64,000 nt of DNA from NCBI RefSeq assembly GCF_022605165.1, contig NC_063074.1:399501-463500 (forward strand), given 5' to 3'. A model generated the notes under the pieces. It was not told the origin of the DNA, made no database searches, and worked only from the letters and a program-made list of their open reading frames with translations. Positions 1 through 13,985 of the stretch are shown in pieces. Source of the stretch: Purpureocillium takamizusanense. Taxonomy: Eukaryota > Ascomycota > Sordariomycetes > Hypocreales > Ophiocordycipitaceae. Made by a program: the position numbers and the translations under genes. Each line of letters begins with the position of its first letter. Position 1 is the stretch's first letter.

Positions 1-830
1 GTTCATGATATCGTAGGTCATGACCTATGCTTGCACCGTCAGCAATCCATTGCCGGGATCGACAAACCGGGCTTCGGGAGTGGCTGACGTACATTGATAA
101 AGTCGACAGCCTTGTCAATCTTGGGCACTTGCTCCTTGGTAAACGCAATCATGTCAATCTTCTTGCCAGGAATAGCAATGGACAGCTCCTTGTCGCCGAT
201 GGCGGCCTTGATCTCAGCCAAGAGGAGCGCATACGCCTCGATCTCGCCCTTCTTCTGGTCGTTGGGGATTTGCTTATAGTCCTGGCCATTGCCACCGGGG
301 TACTCCCAATCGACGTCTACGCCAAGGTCAGCACTCTGCACCGTAGCAGGAAGCCTCTTTCTATACTCTTTACGTACCGACGCAGTCGTAGCCTAGGTTC
401 TTAAGAGTGGTGGCTACGTTCTGGGCATATGTCTTGCGAGTGGTCTCGGTAGCGCAGCCGGTGCTGAAACCCGCAGTGTCCCCCCAGCCGCCGATGGCCA
501 TGCAGACCTTGGTTCCCTCGTCGAAGAGGGCGCGGACCTGGTCAAGGGGCATGAAGGGACTGTACCATGTTCCCGAGTTGAAGATTGTCGACTGCGCGAA
601 CGCCGTGATGACATAGTTGACACCGGCGGTGACGTCCTTGCTGGGCAGCGTCGCCTTGTGCCATCTAGATGGGAAAGGGGGGGTACGGTTTTAGCATCAT
701 TTTTCTTGGCACTACCCTGCAATGAGAGCTTCACGTCAGGTATCGCTTACTGATCGAAGTACATGATGTATCTCGGCGCCGCCGAGACGGTGGTGGCGGC
801 GGCGACCGTAGCAAGAGTAGACAGACGCAT
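1..830 (-). CDS. GH18 chitinase, secreted (partial, C-terminal part beyond left edge)
   Basis: A glycoside hydrolase family 18 chitinase hydrolyses beta-1,4 links in chitin and acts outside the cell or in the wall. The start at 830 gives a signal peptide of about 19 residues ending near VSAAP. Four exons are visible: 830-751, 664-378, 316-93 and 24-1, with introns 665-750, 317-377 and 25-92. The joined protein (205 residues visible) shows the SxGG-like AIGGWGD at residues 83-89 and the catalytic DxxDxDxE motif DCVDVDWE at 120-127, split by intron 2, with Glu127 the expected acid. The next family block, MTYDIMN, reaches the window edge. The substrate-binding C-terminal half is outside the window, so chitinase subclass and any chitin-binding or GPI module cannot be judged. 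The active-site residues are intact. A lysosomal-type or ENGase GH18 is less likely given the SxGG context. Confidence 0.9.
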
Positions 831-3800
831 CTTGGTATATACAGCAACCGAAAGGCAAAGTCTGGGGAAAAAATGAGATTCGATGCTTAATGTTTGGTCG
901 TGCTACCAGATATCCGCGGGAACTCTGTCTCCTTTAAGAGTATACGTGATCGAATCAGCAAGAGACCCCCGTGACAGCAACCTGCTTGAGAGATCGGCGG
1001 TAGAATGACTGCAAATCGCTGGTTACAGTTGCAAGTAAGGGCGACCGTTGGCGGCGGCAAGCAAACGGAGTGCGATTTTTAAAGGGCGCCGTCACGGTCA
1101 GTGCATCAGTGCAACGTCGCAGCTCGCTCGTGGTGGTGACGGGCCGAAGCGGTCAACAGCGATGAGGCGTAGATGACATGGAAGGGCATGGGCATGGTTA
1201 CGCCTGCGCCGGCACACGAGATGCAAAGCACACGGAGCGCCTAGCAGCCACGGCACTGAATGGGGGCATTCCATGGTCGTAAATGGACGATCATGTCCCC
1301 TTTGCGTCCAAAAGGAGCAAAGCCAACAGCTGAAGCCATCACCGGTGCGCCACCACGTTCAACGTGGGAGTGACTGATCTGGCGTTGGAGGGTATCATGG
1401 CTTGTCATGTGCCTGGGCTGGGGTGCATGCATGGCCGTGATGGCGTCCAATCCGCTTGCGGGTTATCGCCAGAAGGGAAAGTCGCCGTGGCTGGTGTCGT
1501 TTGTGAAACAGGGAGGGCCATGGTCGCCGCTTGCGGGTAATTGGGGATTTGGGGTTGTGATGCCAAAACCCCCCACCCAACACTGTACAGACGGGCTTTT
1601 AAAACTCAACTCTGGCCGACGTTGCTGCGCGTCACTCTCCTGTCCCCAAGCATTTTCCACATGGACAGCTTTGATGTTCGGCCGGCCGAGCGTCGCGGTC
1701 CGACTGCATGCAGGGCTTGTGAAGTTGTGATATACCCGTTGATTGCGACGTGAAGCCCCGACCGGTATTGTCGAAGGAGCATGCAATTGCCGGACAGTGC
1801 GTCCGCAAGCCCTTGACGACAGTGAAAGGCTCAGTGGTGCAACCCTCATCTTGGTTTCGTCTCAACGTTCATCATATATGACTTGGGAAGCTACGCTACA
1901 CCGTGAAGTAACGTACAAAGAAAGTATGGGGTTGCGTGCAGCTTTATCTTTAGCATGACCATCCATGGCTGCACAACTTTGGGCATGCATTGCATAGTAG
2001 TCCCCACTGCGGGGTAACGACCGGGGATCTGAGGCGATGCATATTGCTGCTCGATCGGACGGGTATTTTCTGCAGCACGTAAGAGGCGTCAGGGCTTTGC
2101 CGATTTTGTACATACCTCGTTTGCAGCGCCTTTTTGCTATTCGCGCACAAACCTTGGCCCTGTCACGGCGCCGTGGGAAGCTCCCGACGCCGCTGCTGGA
2201 CCATTGCGTCACCCATGCTCATTCACTTGACGGCATGGGATCCTGGCTCACAAACTCGGCCCAGATTCCACGTCGCTGCGATACTGATTAGGGTTCCAAT
2301 TTGCTGCTCGGCCGAGCGGAGTCCAACCCACGGGCGCTGGTGGAAGCAGACCAGAGAGTTCAGCCCGAGCCTCTTCATAACGGCAGGGGTGGCAGCAATG
2401 CACGTCGCCAACCCGCATTGGTCTCGTTGGGTCGCGCGCAGCATCAACGGCCTCCCGCTCGCTGCGAGATGCTGCGTGCCAAAGTCAGGTTGCATGTGCC
2501 CGCCGCCTTGTCACGCCCGCCTGTGCAGCATGACGCTTCGCAGAAGCCACCGACACATGATTTGGCCGCCGAGGCGTAGCGGCGCGTCGTCGGCAGACCG
2601 TGTCTCAGCCCCCGGTGACGATGCTACTAGTAAAGGGTCAAATCCAGCTCGTCAAGGCACACCCACACGTGAAATGCGACGCGGAGCGTGGTGTACGCAC
2701 CGGCTACCGGGCAGCGGCGGCGACGGTTCTTGAGCTTTGTCCCGAAGCGGGAGAAGCCGCGAAGCCTTTGGCCCTGATGACGCCTCCCGAGGCCATGGGC
2801 TGTGTTGAGTGAGTGGCGACGCCCGTGAAGGCGGCCCGCGATCAATGTGTGTGTGTGTGTCGCAGCCCTCAATGTCCCTCATCTCTTTTCCATTGTTTCG
2901 CGCCTCGGCGCCTGATGAAGATTTTTGTCGAAATGGATGTCCGTGCGTGCTGCAGATTGTTGGGGCAGGCGTGCCTTGCAATTACGTAGCAACCTCCGGG
3001 CATGGCATCATGCCAGGCGCTGGTACCTGCGTGGCACCTTCCCTTGACAAGGTAGTGATAATACCGCGGCTACTATCGTGCATGGAAGCTGCGTGCGTCT
3101 GCAGCTCCTTCCTGCTTGCCAACAGATACGTAGCTTGACAAATATCATGAGCCAAACAGAGCACGCATCCATGTGCAACCACATGCCTCGTGCGTCCAAC
3201 GCCTGCTGGAAATGTTCGCTCTGTGCGACTCTCCCATCCCGTCCATGTGCGCTTCAGTCCCGACAACAACGGTTGCACCAGAGAAAGGCACCGCAAATTT
3301 GCCCCGCGATTGATGACTCGCACACAGACCAATCGATCGAACCCTAACCCATTCATCTGCGCCGGTGCGTTGCGTTGCGGCGCGGTGCGGTGCGGTGCGG
3401 TCAACCAGGGCTGGGTAAGGTAGCAAGCGCAGGCGGCGGCGGGCCACGGACGGGAGGGAGCTCAGCACCTGATCCAAGCAGGCCCTTCCATGCTCGAGTC
3501 GAGTCGAGTCAAGTCGTGGACCCTCCCGAGCCCGGAGCCACGGACGATATCGAGCCCCCATGCTCCGTTTGGCCTCCATCCGGGACCCGCCCCAAGCATC
3601 AGAAACATCAACGATCCCTCGTCGACGCTACGCCCCAGACCCCCAGATTCGAGATTGCCTCCCCACAGCCCCACAGCACATGAAGGTCCGGGGCTCGGCG
3701 ACAAGGGGACATCATGGCATGTCGAGCATCAGTCTCCACCGACTATCTATCGCGCGTCTGCCCAGCAAGGCCCAACACATCCGCCCCCCGCCGAAAGCGT

Positions 3801-4306
3801 CTCTCCCGTTTCTCCCGATAAGACCAGCCAACACCAACGGCCATCCACGGCACTCAGCGCTCCCCCTCCCCCGCTTTGCTGAGGCCCCCCGTTCACCCCT
3901 CGGCCGTCCCCCGACCCACGATGCCTGCCTCTTCCCCGCAGCGCCGGGCCGCTTAGACGTCAGCCCGCGACAATGGCATCACTCTGGCCGAGCCAATCGC
4001 AAGTCGCCCTTTATTAGAGGCCGCACCAATTCCCATCATCGCCTCCTGATCGCCCGTGGCCTCCAGGCGTTGCTACCTGGGCCTCGGTTACCTTGCCCAG
4101 ATCCTCAGTCTTCAACAGCGGCACATGCCTGGCTCCACGCCTTTATTCCACACTTGTTGGTCGGACCCTGTGAATTCATTCCGTATAAAGACGTCCGAAG
4201 TCTCGCAGCCTACCACCGGGGCCTTTCTCGCTCAAGCGTCCCTCCCGCTCACTGCCTCAACTCAAGAAAACACAGCCCAAACTCGACTGTGCCCACCGAC
4301 GACACA
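831..4306. other. Gene-free stretch: chitinase promoter side and long leader of the Sec14-like gene
   Basis: I find no convincing gene here. Open frames on both strands have no family-like sequence. Visible low complexity: a TG run at about 2846-2860, four GCGGT copies at 3382-3401, and TCGAG repeats near 3493-3510. From about 3480 to 4306 the plus strand is strongly C/T-rich, as expected for a fungal promoter and 5' leader. From an ATG at 3560 this part stays open in the frame of the downstream gene (see findings). Confidence 0.6.
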
Positions 4307-5845
<1,539 letters not shown>

Positions 5846-6655
5846 GGCTAACGAATACCACATGAATTTGATGTATGTAGACAGATGTCCTTCACTTATG
5901 ACGGATGGAAACGTGCATGAACCTTGACGAGGACGCGAGTGACCGCCGCGCCACATCCACCCGTTTCTGGAATGCACACGTGCTTGGCGGTAAACCATTG
6001 CCCTGCTTTGGAGTAAAGAATTGCGAGTAGAACATCGCGCAGATTTCAATTGGTTCATGTGCCGAGTCGCAGCCAGCCGAAATTACCATGCGCGGCCATC
6101 GTTTACGAGGCGCGTCGGCTCCCAGGAGGACGTCGTCTAAGCGTGTGGCCAGTATACTACTAACTTACTCGCCGGAGCCGATGAAATCTCAACACCGCCC
6201 TCAGACAATTGACGTTTTGCGCTGTCCCACAAAACAGCCAATGCGGTTCTTGCCATCTGAAACCACGAGGATTCAGAACGGGTTTGAGAAGGGTGGGAGA
6301 GAAAGAAAAAAGAGACTGGGTTGCCTGGCCCCCCGGGGCGGGAACGTGGGAGCCGTACCCGCGACTGGCGCGCGTACATTTCGCAGCGACTGACGTGGAA
6401 GGGGCGCAGGGGCTGGGACGCTTGCAAATGGACGCGTCAGGGCGTTTAGATTGGGAAGAAAAGAAAAGACAAGCGAGCACCGAAGGGGGAGGGGGGGTTG
6501 TCGGTATTTAACAAGAGTAGGGTAGAGTGAGGTGCTCGACGGTGTGTGTGTGTGTGTGCTTTGAAGCGTGCGTGCATTGCAAAGGGCTCCCAGGGAAGTC
6601 AAGCGTCAGACAACAACAATAACAGCGACAACAACGACAACAACAACAAAGTACC
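5846..6655. other. Intergenic, Sec14-like 3' flank and MFS promoter
   Basis: No gene seen. There is a G-rich patch near 6479-6498 and a GT run at 6543-6558. A CAACAA-rich leader (about 6610-6650) lies directly before the transporter start. Confidence 0.6.
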
Positions 6656-8697
6656 ATGCGGTCGACGAGACGAGAGAGGGTGCCGCTTCTGCACGGGCGA
6701 CAGCAGCAGCAGCAAAACCCCCAATTGCCGCACCAGATCGACGCGGCCTCGCGGTTCCAGGCTCGCCGGCCGCGCGCCGTGGTGGCTCTGCTGGCCTTGA
6801 TGGTGTTTTGCGTGTCCGCGTCTGGGACGCTCGCCAGCGTGCCGCAGACGCAGCTCCTCGAGGACAATATCTGTCGGCGGTACTACGGCGGCGGCGGCGT
6901 GCACGCGGCGGCCGCCGTTGACGGTGGTGGTAGTAGTGCCGTGGACGACGAGAGGCTGTGTAAGGCGGCGGCCGTGCAGTCGCGGCTGGCGTATCTCGAT
7001 GGCTGGCGCGGCATGATCGAGGCCATTGTCGGTGAGTTGCTGTTATTGTTGTTGCTGTTGGCGGGCGCGGCGCGGCGCGGCGTCCGGGATAACTCGTGCT
7101 CGGTTCCGTTGAGTTGGAGGGCTGACGAGCAAAACCTCAAAACAGGCCTGTTCATGGCCTTTCCGTACGGAGCTCTCGCCGACAGGTATGTACGTTTTGA
7201 CTTGCGTCCACGGGGAGAGGCGTTCAGGCGTCCGCGTGGTTTTGTGTTTTGACCAGCAGCGCAGAATCGGCCGCAAGCCCATCATCCTACTGTCCCTCGT
7301 CGGCTTCACCCTCTCCGGGGCGTGCATCGCCGGCGTCCTCGCGCTCGGCCAGGCGGTCTCCGTGCAGCTTGTCCTGCTCTCCCCGGCCTTTTTCATGATC
7401 GGCGGCGGCAGCTGCGTGGTGGTGTCGGCGCTCTACTCTGCCGTGTCTGACGTCGCAGACGAAGAGACGAGGTGTGTGCCAACTATGTCCGGCTGGGTTG
7501 GCTGTGCCACTTCCGCCATCGTCGTCAACCCGGGGAGAGCATCTTTTGCTGACTTGAGACGGCGCTCCGTGGATTAGAGCGACCTCCTTCCTCATGATCT
7601 CGTTCGGCAGCCTCGCAGGCAACTTTGTCGGACCCGTCGTCTCCTCGGCGCTGATGCAAATGTCGTCGCCGTGGGTGCCGCTGCTGGCCAGCTTCGCCGC
7701 CATGCTCCTCGGGGCCGGCGTCATGGCCTTTGTGCCCGAGACGATGGCGCCCCGCAAGGAGGACCCGGACGACGAGCCGCCGATGCTCTTCGACACGACG
7801 GGGTCCATGATCCGGCGGCACTTGCGGCAGTCGGCGGCGCAGCTCGAGGGGTCGCTCGCCATCCTGCGGAAGCCGGCGCTCGTCATCGTCCTCGTCTGCT
7901 TCCTGTCGCCCCTGCCCATGGCCATGGCCATGAGCCAGCTGTTCGCGCAGTACGTCAGCAAGCGCTTCGGCTGGTCGCTCGCCTCGGCGGGCTACCTGCT
8001 CTCGGTGCGCGGCGTCGTCAACATGCTCGTCCTGCTCGCCGTCGTGCCGGGCCTGTCGAGGCTGCTGCTCGCACCGCGACGACGCCAACTCGGCGGCGGC
8101 TCCTCCCGCAAGGGCGGCGGCGGCCTGTCCGTGGCGGGCAAGGACCGCCTCCTCGCACAGCTGTCCGCCGTGGCCATGACCCTCGGCTGCCTGCTCATGG
8201 CCGGCGGCAGCATCGTGCAGGTCGTCGGCGGCCTGGTCGTCAACACGCTCGGCGCGGGCCTCCCGCCGCTGGTGCGTTCCCTGGCGGCGAGCTTCCTCGA
8301 CGATGGCCAGCAGCAGCAGCAGCAGCAGCAGCACACGTCCAAGCTGCAGACGCTCATCGGCGTCACCGAGGCGGTGAGCTCGCTGTTCGCGGGGCCGGCG
8401 CTCGCGGGGCTCTTCTCCGCCGGCATGGATCGCGGGGGCGCCTGGATGGGGCTGCCGTACGCGTGCCTGGCCGTGTTCCTGGCCGCCACGACGATGCCCT
8501 TGTTCCTGTTGAGGGTTCCTGCGGGGGACTGCGCGGACTTGTTGCAGGCAGAGGAGGAGGAGGAGGCGTCTGGAGAGGGGAGCATTGCGTGCATCCGGGG
8601 CGTCGAGGGGGAGTGTCTGCTGGGCTTCCGCTGCGCAGCGCATGTCCCGCTGGAGGATTATCCGGCGAGGATGCCGGGACGCTCGACGTTTCGATGA
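6656..8697 (+). CDS. MFS transporter (DHA-like), about 580 residues
   Basis: Four exons (6656-7031, 7146-7185, 7265-7471, 7578-8697) join in frame into a 580-residue major facilitator protein of the plasma or organelle membrane. The short exon 2 plus exon 3 rebuild the loop 2-3 signature GALADRIGRKP, which confirms the acceptors at 7264 and 7185/7186. A hydrophobic first segment (ALLALMVFCVSASG) is followed by an extracellular-type loop with the ICRRYY block common in this fungal MFS branch. The C-terminal half shows at least six further hydrophobic spans. Two long low-complexity loops stand out: Gly/Ala/Asp-rich in the first extracellular loop (about residues 80-100) and a seven-residue Gln tract coded by CAG repeats near 8309-8330, probably cytosolic or loop-located. 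The substrate cannot be told from sequence; multidrug or solute efflux by proton antiport is typical. The start ATG in TACCATGC follows the CAA-rich leader. Confidence 0.85.
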
Positions 8698-9419
8698 TGG
8701 ATTGCATGTTGTATACTGTAGGTGTGGTATGCTGGTCGTGCCGGTGGATAACTGGACATCCTTTTTTGTACAAGAAAATAAGCGTGCCGTGATACCAATC
8801 ATACAACGGGGGTTATAGAGAAGCCACCAATCTGCTCCCAAGGCAGTGTCTCGCCACCAGACCACGGCAAAGATTGATGCTGCCAAGTACATCAGAGATC
8901 AACAAGCTGTGCCATTCTGGTCATGTCCAGGCAGACACTCCATTCCCCCAGCTATGGCACGGCGAATGGACAGTCCATGTTGGCGAAGCAGACTACTTCC
9001 AGGCTCGTACGCACATCAAAGCGGCATCAAGGAGCAGCGTCTCCCCAAACCCGTGCCCGGGTTTGCACCTTTGGCGGCGCGAGTGACTGGGTCGCAGTCG
9101 ACGACTGTGGCCGACTCGAGAGACCGGTGCTACAGGTTGTAAGCGCAGAGAGAGTAAGGTGGTGATGATAGGTAGGAAGAAGCACAGCTATCGCACGCAG
9201 TTGGCAGCTGAGGTGTGCGGGTGGCTATTATACGGTACTCGGTGCCTGGCGGCCGGCCGCCCCACCTGAACCGCTCCAGGGCATCTGATTAGCGTGCCGC
9301 CCGGCAGGGACCCCATTCTAAATCAACCGGGCACCCCGTCGTCACCTTCACCTCCATCTTCAAACATCACCACATTTCTCGTCCGACACTCCCACCGCCA
9401 ACCCCGCCTTACCGTCAAC
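8698..9419. other. Intergenic between MFS transporter and Cwc15
   Basis: Nothing gene-like. The 3' side (about 9330-9419) is C/T-rich and reads as the Cwc15 promoter and leader. Confidence 0.6.
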
Positions 9420-10480
9420 ATGACGACCGCCCACAGGCCGACTTTTGACCCCGTTAGCCAACCCTCCAACCCCATCGCATCCCTCACCCCGGCAGCGCGC
9501 AGGCTAACCCCCCTTCCCCCCGTTCTCAGGCCCGCGGCAAAGAGGCCCTCCGCGGCCCGGCTTACCACCAGCGCCTCCTCCCCGCCCACACGCAGCTCAA
9601 GTTCCGCAAGGCCGGCCAGGGTGGCGACGCCGACCACGAGCCCGAGCGCGACCTCGCCGCCGAGCTGCTCGCCGCCGAGGCCGCTTTCCTTGCCAAGAAG
9701 AACGGCGGCGCCCTCCCCCCGCCCGCCCACGACGACGACGACGACGAAGACGATGGCGACTCCGCCTCCGCCTCGAAGAAGCGAGCCCTACCGTCGGGGC
9801 ATGATGGACATGGAAACGGCGGCGGTGGCGGGGATGGCGATGCAGACGACGAAGAAGACCTAGCGGCCAAGCGGCGGCGGATTCTGGAGGAGACGCGCGA
9901 GATTGACGCCGACGACAGCAGCGAGGAGGAGGATGACGACGATAGCGATGATGATGACGACGACGACGACGAGGATGCCGAACTTCAGCGCGAACTCGAG
10001 CGTGTGCGCCGCGAGCGAGAAGAAAAGAAGAAACGAGAGGTACGGCTGCGCGCGCGCCACCCATCAAGCCCCTTCCCCGACGACGAGTGCGCACGTCATA
10101 CACTCTGCCCTGACGCCTTGCTAACAAACCCAAACAGGAGGCGGAGCGCGCCAAGGAGGAGGAAGAGGCTCGCGAGCGGCACATTGCCTACGGCAACCCC
10201 CTTCTGAATAAGCAGGACTTTACCATGAAGCGCCGCTGGGACGACGACGTCGTGTTCAAGAACCAGGCCCGCGGCACCGAAGACAAGGGCAAGAAGAAGG
10301 AGTTTGTCAACGTGAGTCCTTTCCCTGTTCGACAGCCCCGCTCAGGCACGCGCTCCGAGTGTGCATGGCGATACGTGGCTACTGAACATCCCTGTGTTCG
10401 AATGAATCTAATGCACGGCGGCACAGGATCTTCTGCGGTCCGACTTCCATCGTCGCTTTATGAACAAGTACGTCCGGTAA
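9420..10480 (+). CDS. CWC15: Spliceosome component Cwc15 (Cwf15)
   Basis: Four exons (9420-9452, 9530-10039, 10138-10311, 10427-10480) encode 256 residues. Cwc15 is a small basic/acidic protein of the Prp19-associated (NTC-related) part of the spliceosome. The conserved N-terminus MTTAHRPTFDPARGKE is rebuilt only by joining the 33-nt first exon to exon 2. The middle is a run of Asp/Glu (coded by GAC/GAT/GAG repeats) flanked by the KKRALPS and AAKRRRILEETREID blocks. The conserved C-terminus NPLLN...FTMKRRWDDDVVFKNQA, then LRSDFHRRFMNKYVR, runs across the last two introns. The introns are 77, 98 and 115 nt. It is convergent with the xylulokinase gene, with 234 bp between the stops. The length is close to that of other fungal orthologues and no key block is missing. 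Confidence 0.93.
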
Positions 10481-10714
10481 ACGGTCTGGGCCTGCGGCTG
10501 GGATAAAGGCACACATGGTTTGGCGCACAGGTGGCATCTTGATTCACGCGGGGCACGCGAAACGTGCTGGCGCCTATAGACGGCTTCTTTCTTGTCTGCT
10601 CTATACAATGCTTTTTCGTGTACGATAGTAGATACCACACACACACACAACGTCGACGCCGGGGTTCACGTCATTCTCATTACATGCCGACTCAACTAGT
10701 CTCGTCGTCGTCAC

Positions 10715-12774
10715 TCATTTCTCCCCCTGGTCATACTTTTCCTGCGCGAGCAGCCGCCGCTCCATCTCCTCAAACGCGCCCAGCACGTTGCCGTACCGCT
10801 GGTACGTGCCGTCGTCGCGGAAGCCGACGTCGACCTTTTCGATGGACCCCTCCTCCGTCCAGCGCTTGGCGATGAGCTCGTCAAAGGTCTCGCCGTCGCC
10901 GCGCTCCAGCGCCCAGAGGGCCTTGTACGCGCCGCCGAGGGCGCACGCGCTGCCCCCGACGTCGAGGCGGTACACGCCGTCGGCGCCGCCGAGCACCTCG
11001 CCGACGACGCGCGCGATGGCCGGGTTCAGCGACCCGCCGCCCACGAGGTAGATGCGCCGCGGCTGCGCGGGCAGGCCGTCGCGCGGCGGGTGCACCAGGT
11101 TCTGCGAGCGCAGCCGCATGGACAGCGCTTGCGACTCGGTGATGATGCGCGGGTCCGTCTCCGCGGGCCAGGTCTCTCTCGTCGATGGTGATGATGATGA
11201 GAACTCGGTCAGGTCGCTCCCGTCGGCGGCGGAGCACGTGAAGCGCCAGGTGCCGGCGCGGACGTTGGGCACCGTCTCGCGCAGGGGAAAGTACAGGCCC
11301 AGCTTGGCGCGGTCGCCTTCCTTGGCCACATCCAGGGGCGGGGTGTCGAGGACGGCCTTGTTGAAGGCGGCCCAGGGGTCGTCGCCACCATCACCATCGT
11401 TGCCGGCGGCCGAGTTCGTCCTCGTCTTGCTCGTCGTCGGCCGGGGCGGCAGCGCGTCGCGGACCTTTTCGCGCGCCAGGCCGCCATTCTTGTAGCACAG
11501 CATGAACATGTAGCTGCCGCGGGTGGTCGGGTGGTTGAAGAAGTGGTACGCGCCGTCGGGCTTGTACTTGGGCGTGTTCATGAGAAAGGTGGTGGAGGTG
11601 CCGAGCGAGACGATGGCGTCGAGCGGGCGCAGCGGCAGGGCGAGGATGGTGGCCGGGTTGTCGCCGGTGAAGGGCACGACGCGGCACGCGGGCGCGAAGC
11701 CGTAGCGGCCGACGAAGTAGGGGGAGACGCGGCCGAGGGCGGCGCCGCCGTCCATGACGGGCTCGCCCAGCCTGCGGCGCAGCTCGTCGGCGGGCGCGCC
11801 GGGCCCGCCCGCGGCGAGGGCCAGCAGCGCCTCGCTGTAGCGCTGGTTGGGCATGTCCCAGAGGTTCATGCCGCAGACGTCGCCGACGTCGAGGGGCGCG
11901 ATGGCGCCGAGGAGCAGCGAGGCGAGCCACGACGAGACGAGGGAGATGCGCGCCGTGGCGTCGTACACGCCGGGGCGGACGTGCTTCATGCGCATGATTT
12001 GCGCGCCCGTGAACCTCTGAGAATGTTGTGAATTCGGTCAGCGTTTCTGGATAGATCTCGTCTCTCTCTCTCTCCGGCTTTCTCACTGCCTCGTCTCAAA
12101 TCGTCTGCAGAGGAGAAAAGGGGGGGAGGGGTTCACGGAAACGCACATGATGGGCCCCGCTGCCCGTCACCTCAGCCAGCCTCTCCCTACCGCCGAGCTC
12201 CGCGTCAAAGGCATCGCACTCGCGCTGGGTGCTCTGGTCCTGCCAGTTGGGGGACCAGTCGTGGGCGAGCACGGGGGCGAGCTGGGCGACGAGGGGCCTG
12301 GCCGGGTCGAGGGCGGCGAGGGCGTCCTCGGCGCCGGCGGCCCAGTAGACGCTGCCGTGCTGCTGGCCGGACCCGGCGACGGCGGCGACGCGGGCCATGG
12401 ACGCGCCGCGGTCGGCCATGGCGGCGGCGAGGCGCTCGAGGACGAGGTCGAGCGACTCCATCCACATGGCGACGGGGGCGTAGACCTCGCCCGTCGAGGG
12501 CCGGACGTGCACGCCCTTGCTGACGCCATACTTGGGGCTGAAGTCGCCGTCGAAGTCGACCTTGGCCTGCGCGACCGTCTTGAGGTCCGAGTTGACGACG
12601 ATGGCTGGCGGGCGGGGGAGGGTTTTCAGATTGTCAGCATGGTAGTTTCTCAGGAGGTGTGATGGTGCTCGGAGGTTGGGATGAGCTTCTCTCTGAAGTT
12701 GAGCGTCGCTTACCCTTGAGCTGCTGCGTCGACAGGTCAAAGCCCAGATACAGGGGCCCTGTGTCCGAACTCAT
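10715..12774 (-). CDS. XKS1: D-xylulose kinase (xylulokinase, FGGY family)
   Basis: This enzyme phosphorylates D-xylulose with ATP to xylulose 5-phosphate, the last step feeding xylose and arabinose into the pentose phosphate pathway, in the cytosol. Exons 12774-12714, 12604-12147 and 12016-10715 (introns 109 and 130 nt) give 606 residues. Domain 1 begins with the phosphate-binding GFDLSTQQLK block interrupted by intron 1, then GSGQQHGSVYW and the WQDQST substrate segment. Intron 2 splits TGSGAHHRFTGAQI. Domain 2 shows SLGTSTTFL and the adenosine-binding VGGGSLNPAI...LDVGGSACALGGA region. Length and motif order fit fungal Xks1/XkiA. Strong GC bias in third positions produces long meaningless frames on the other strand. 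Confidence 0.93.
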
Positions 12775-13985
12775 GGTCGCCGACGGTTCCGAGGTAGTAG
12801 GCTCTGCTCTGATATTTTAATCTTTCTTTGTAATATTCTTTCGAGGAGGCGGGATTGGCGTTGCTGGGTGTAAGTGAAGTGGTGATGAACCCGGGCCTGA
12901 CGGGTGACAGTCACCCACTCAACGGGGTGCGGAACGTGGTGGTTGACGGGTAAAATAACTGGGGAATATGACTTCACCCACAGGCACCGCATCAGCAGCA
13001 GACGCGGGATGGACGGACCACACCTTACTTATTTGCCGAGCCCTCACTTCATACTACACCATGGAGAAGAAGAAAAACAACAACCCCGTTGTTCGAGGGT
13101 GCTCGCTCACTCACGTCCTTACTTTGAATCGTTCGTCACACTGCCTGCCTGCCGGGCTGTTCAACTGGGCGTTTTGCCGTGTGACGTCTGACCGACCTGC
13201 ACGGCCACGATACTTCAGCACGAAACCCGGAGCTCCGCCAGCAAGCAAGCGATTGATTAGGTATGCAGCTCTGATTTCATGTCATGGCACGGCCGCCGGC
13301 CCGCCCAACAAGTAATAAGTGGCTCGGCAGATGCGCCGCACCATTCAGCCTGAACTGCGCCTGCAGTTTAGTACTGTAGTCTGACCTGCCTGGGCTTCCA
13401 GGGACCACCGCCTACAGTAGGTACCTTCCAGTACCGCCAATGGGCGCCCGGCGCTTCTCTGCAGCGGGGCATACTGTACCTAGAGGCAGATACGGTACGG
13501 AGGGGCAGCAGCCGTCGAGGAGGGATCATGGATCATTGTGCTCCATGAACCCCGTCTGCCGCCGTCTTTTTATCCAAAACATCCTTCGATTTGTGCTATG
13601 TCCATGATGGGCCCGCCGTCGCCGCACCCACATGTAGGTACCTTACTAGGTACGTAGCACAAACCGTACCGCCTTCCGGCCACCGGTTCCGAACTCCCCG
13701 CCGCCTTGAACGCAGGTACCCGCTCTGTTTGTTCGGACTGGCGATGGTACCATAGCAGGCTGTGGGAAAGGCCGGGGGGACGTCATAACCTCTCAGTCGT
13801 ATATTCGAAACGAGCGCAGTCGTCGACCCCGTGCCGTTTCAATGCATCGCCTCATGACATCGTGACTTCGACATTCCTCACCCAAAACCTTACAGAGACC
13901 CTCCTCAGTCAACCCAAAAGTCGGGCGCAGCCTACAGTAGGAACTGTTCGTTGCGTTGCTATACAGATGTGTACCAGGCGCTACT
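12775..13985. other. Intergenic between xylulokinase start and CDF transporter stop
   Basis: No gene. This relatively AT-richer stretch holds an exact copy of the TAGGTACCTTA motif at 13635-13645, a near copy (last base differs) at 13418-13428, and several GTACC-containing words up to 13750. Confidence 0.6.

Noticed and set aside
7525..8892. 455-codon minus-strand frame opposite the MFS transporter
   Set aside because: It is the GC-biased shadow of the transporter exon: Arg/Ala/His/Glu-rich with no motif, while the plus strand has clear MFS motifs and splice structure.
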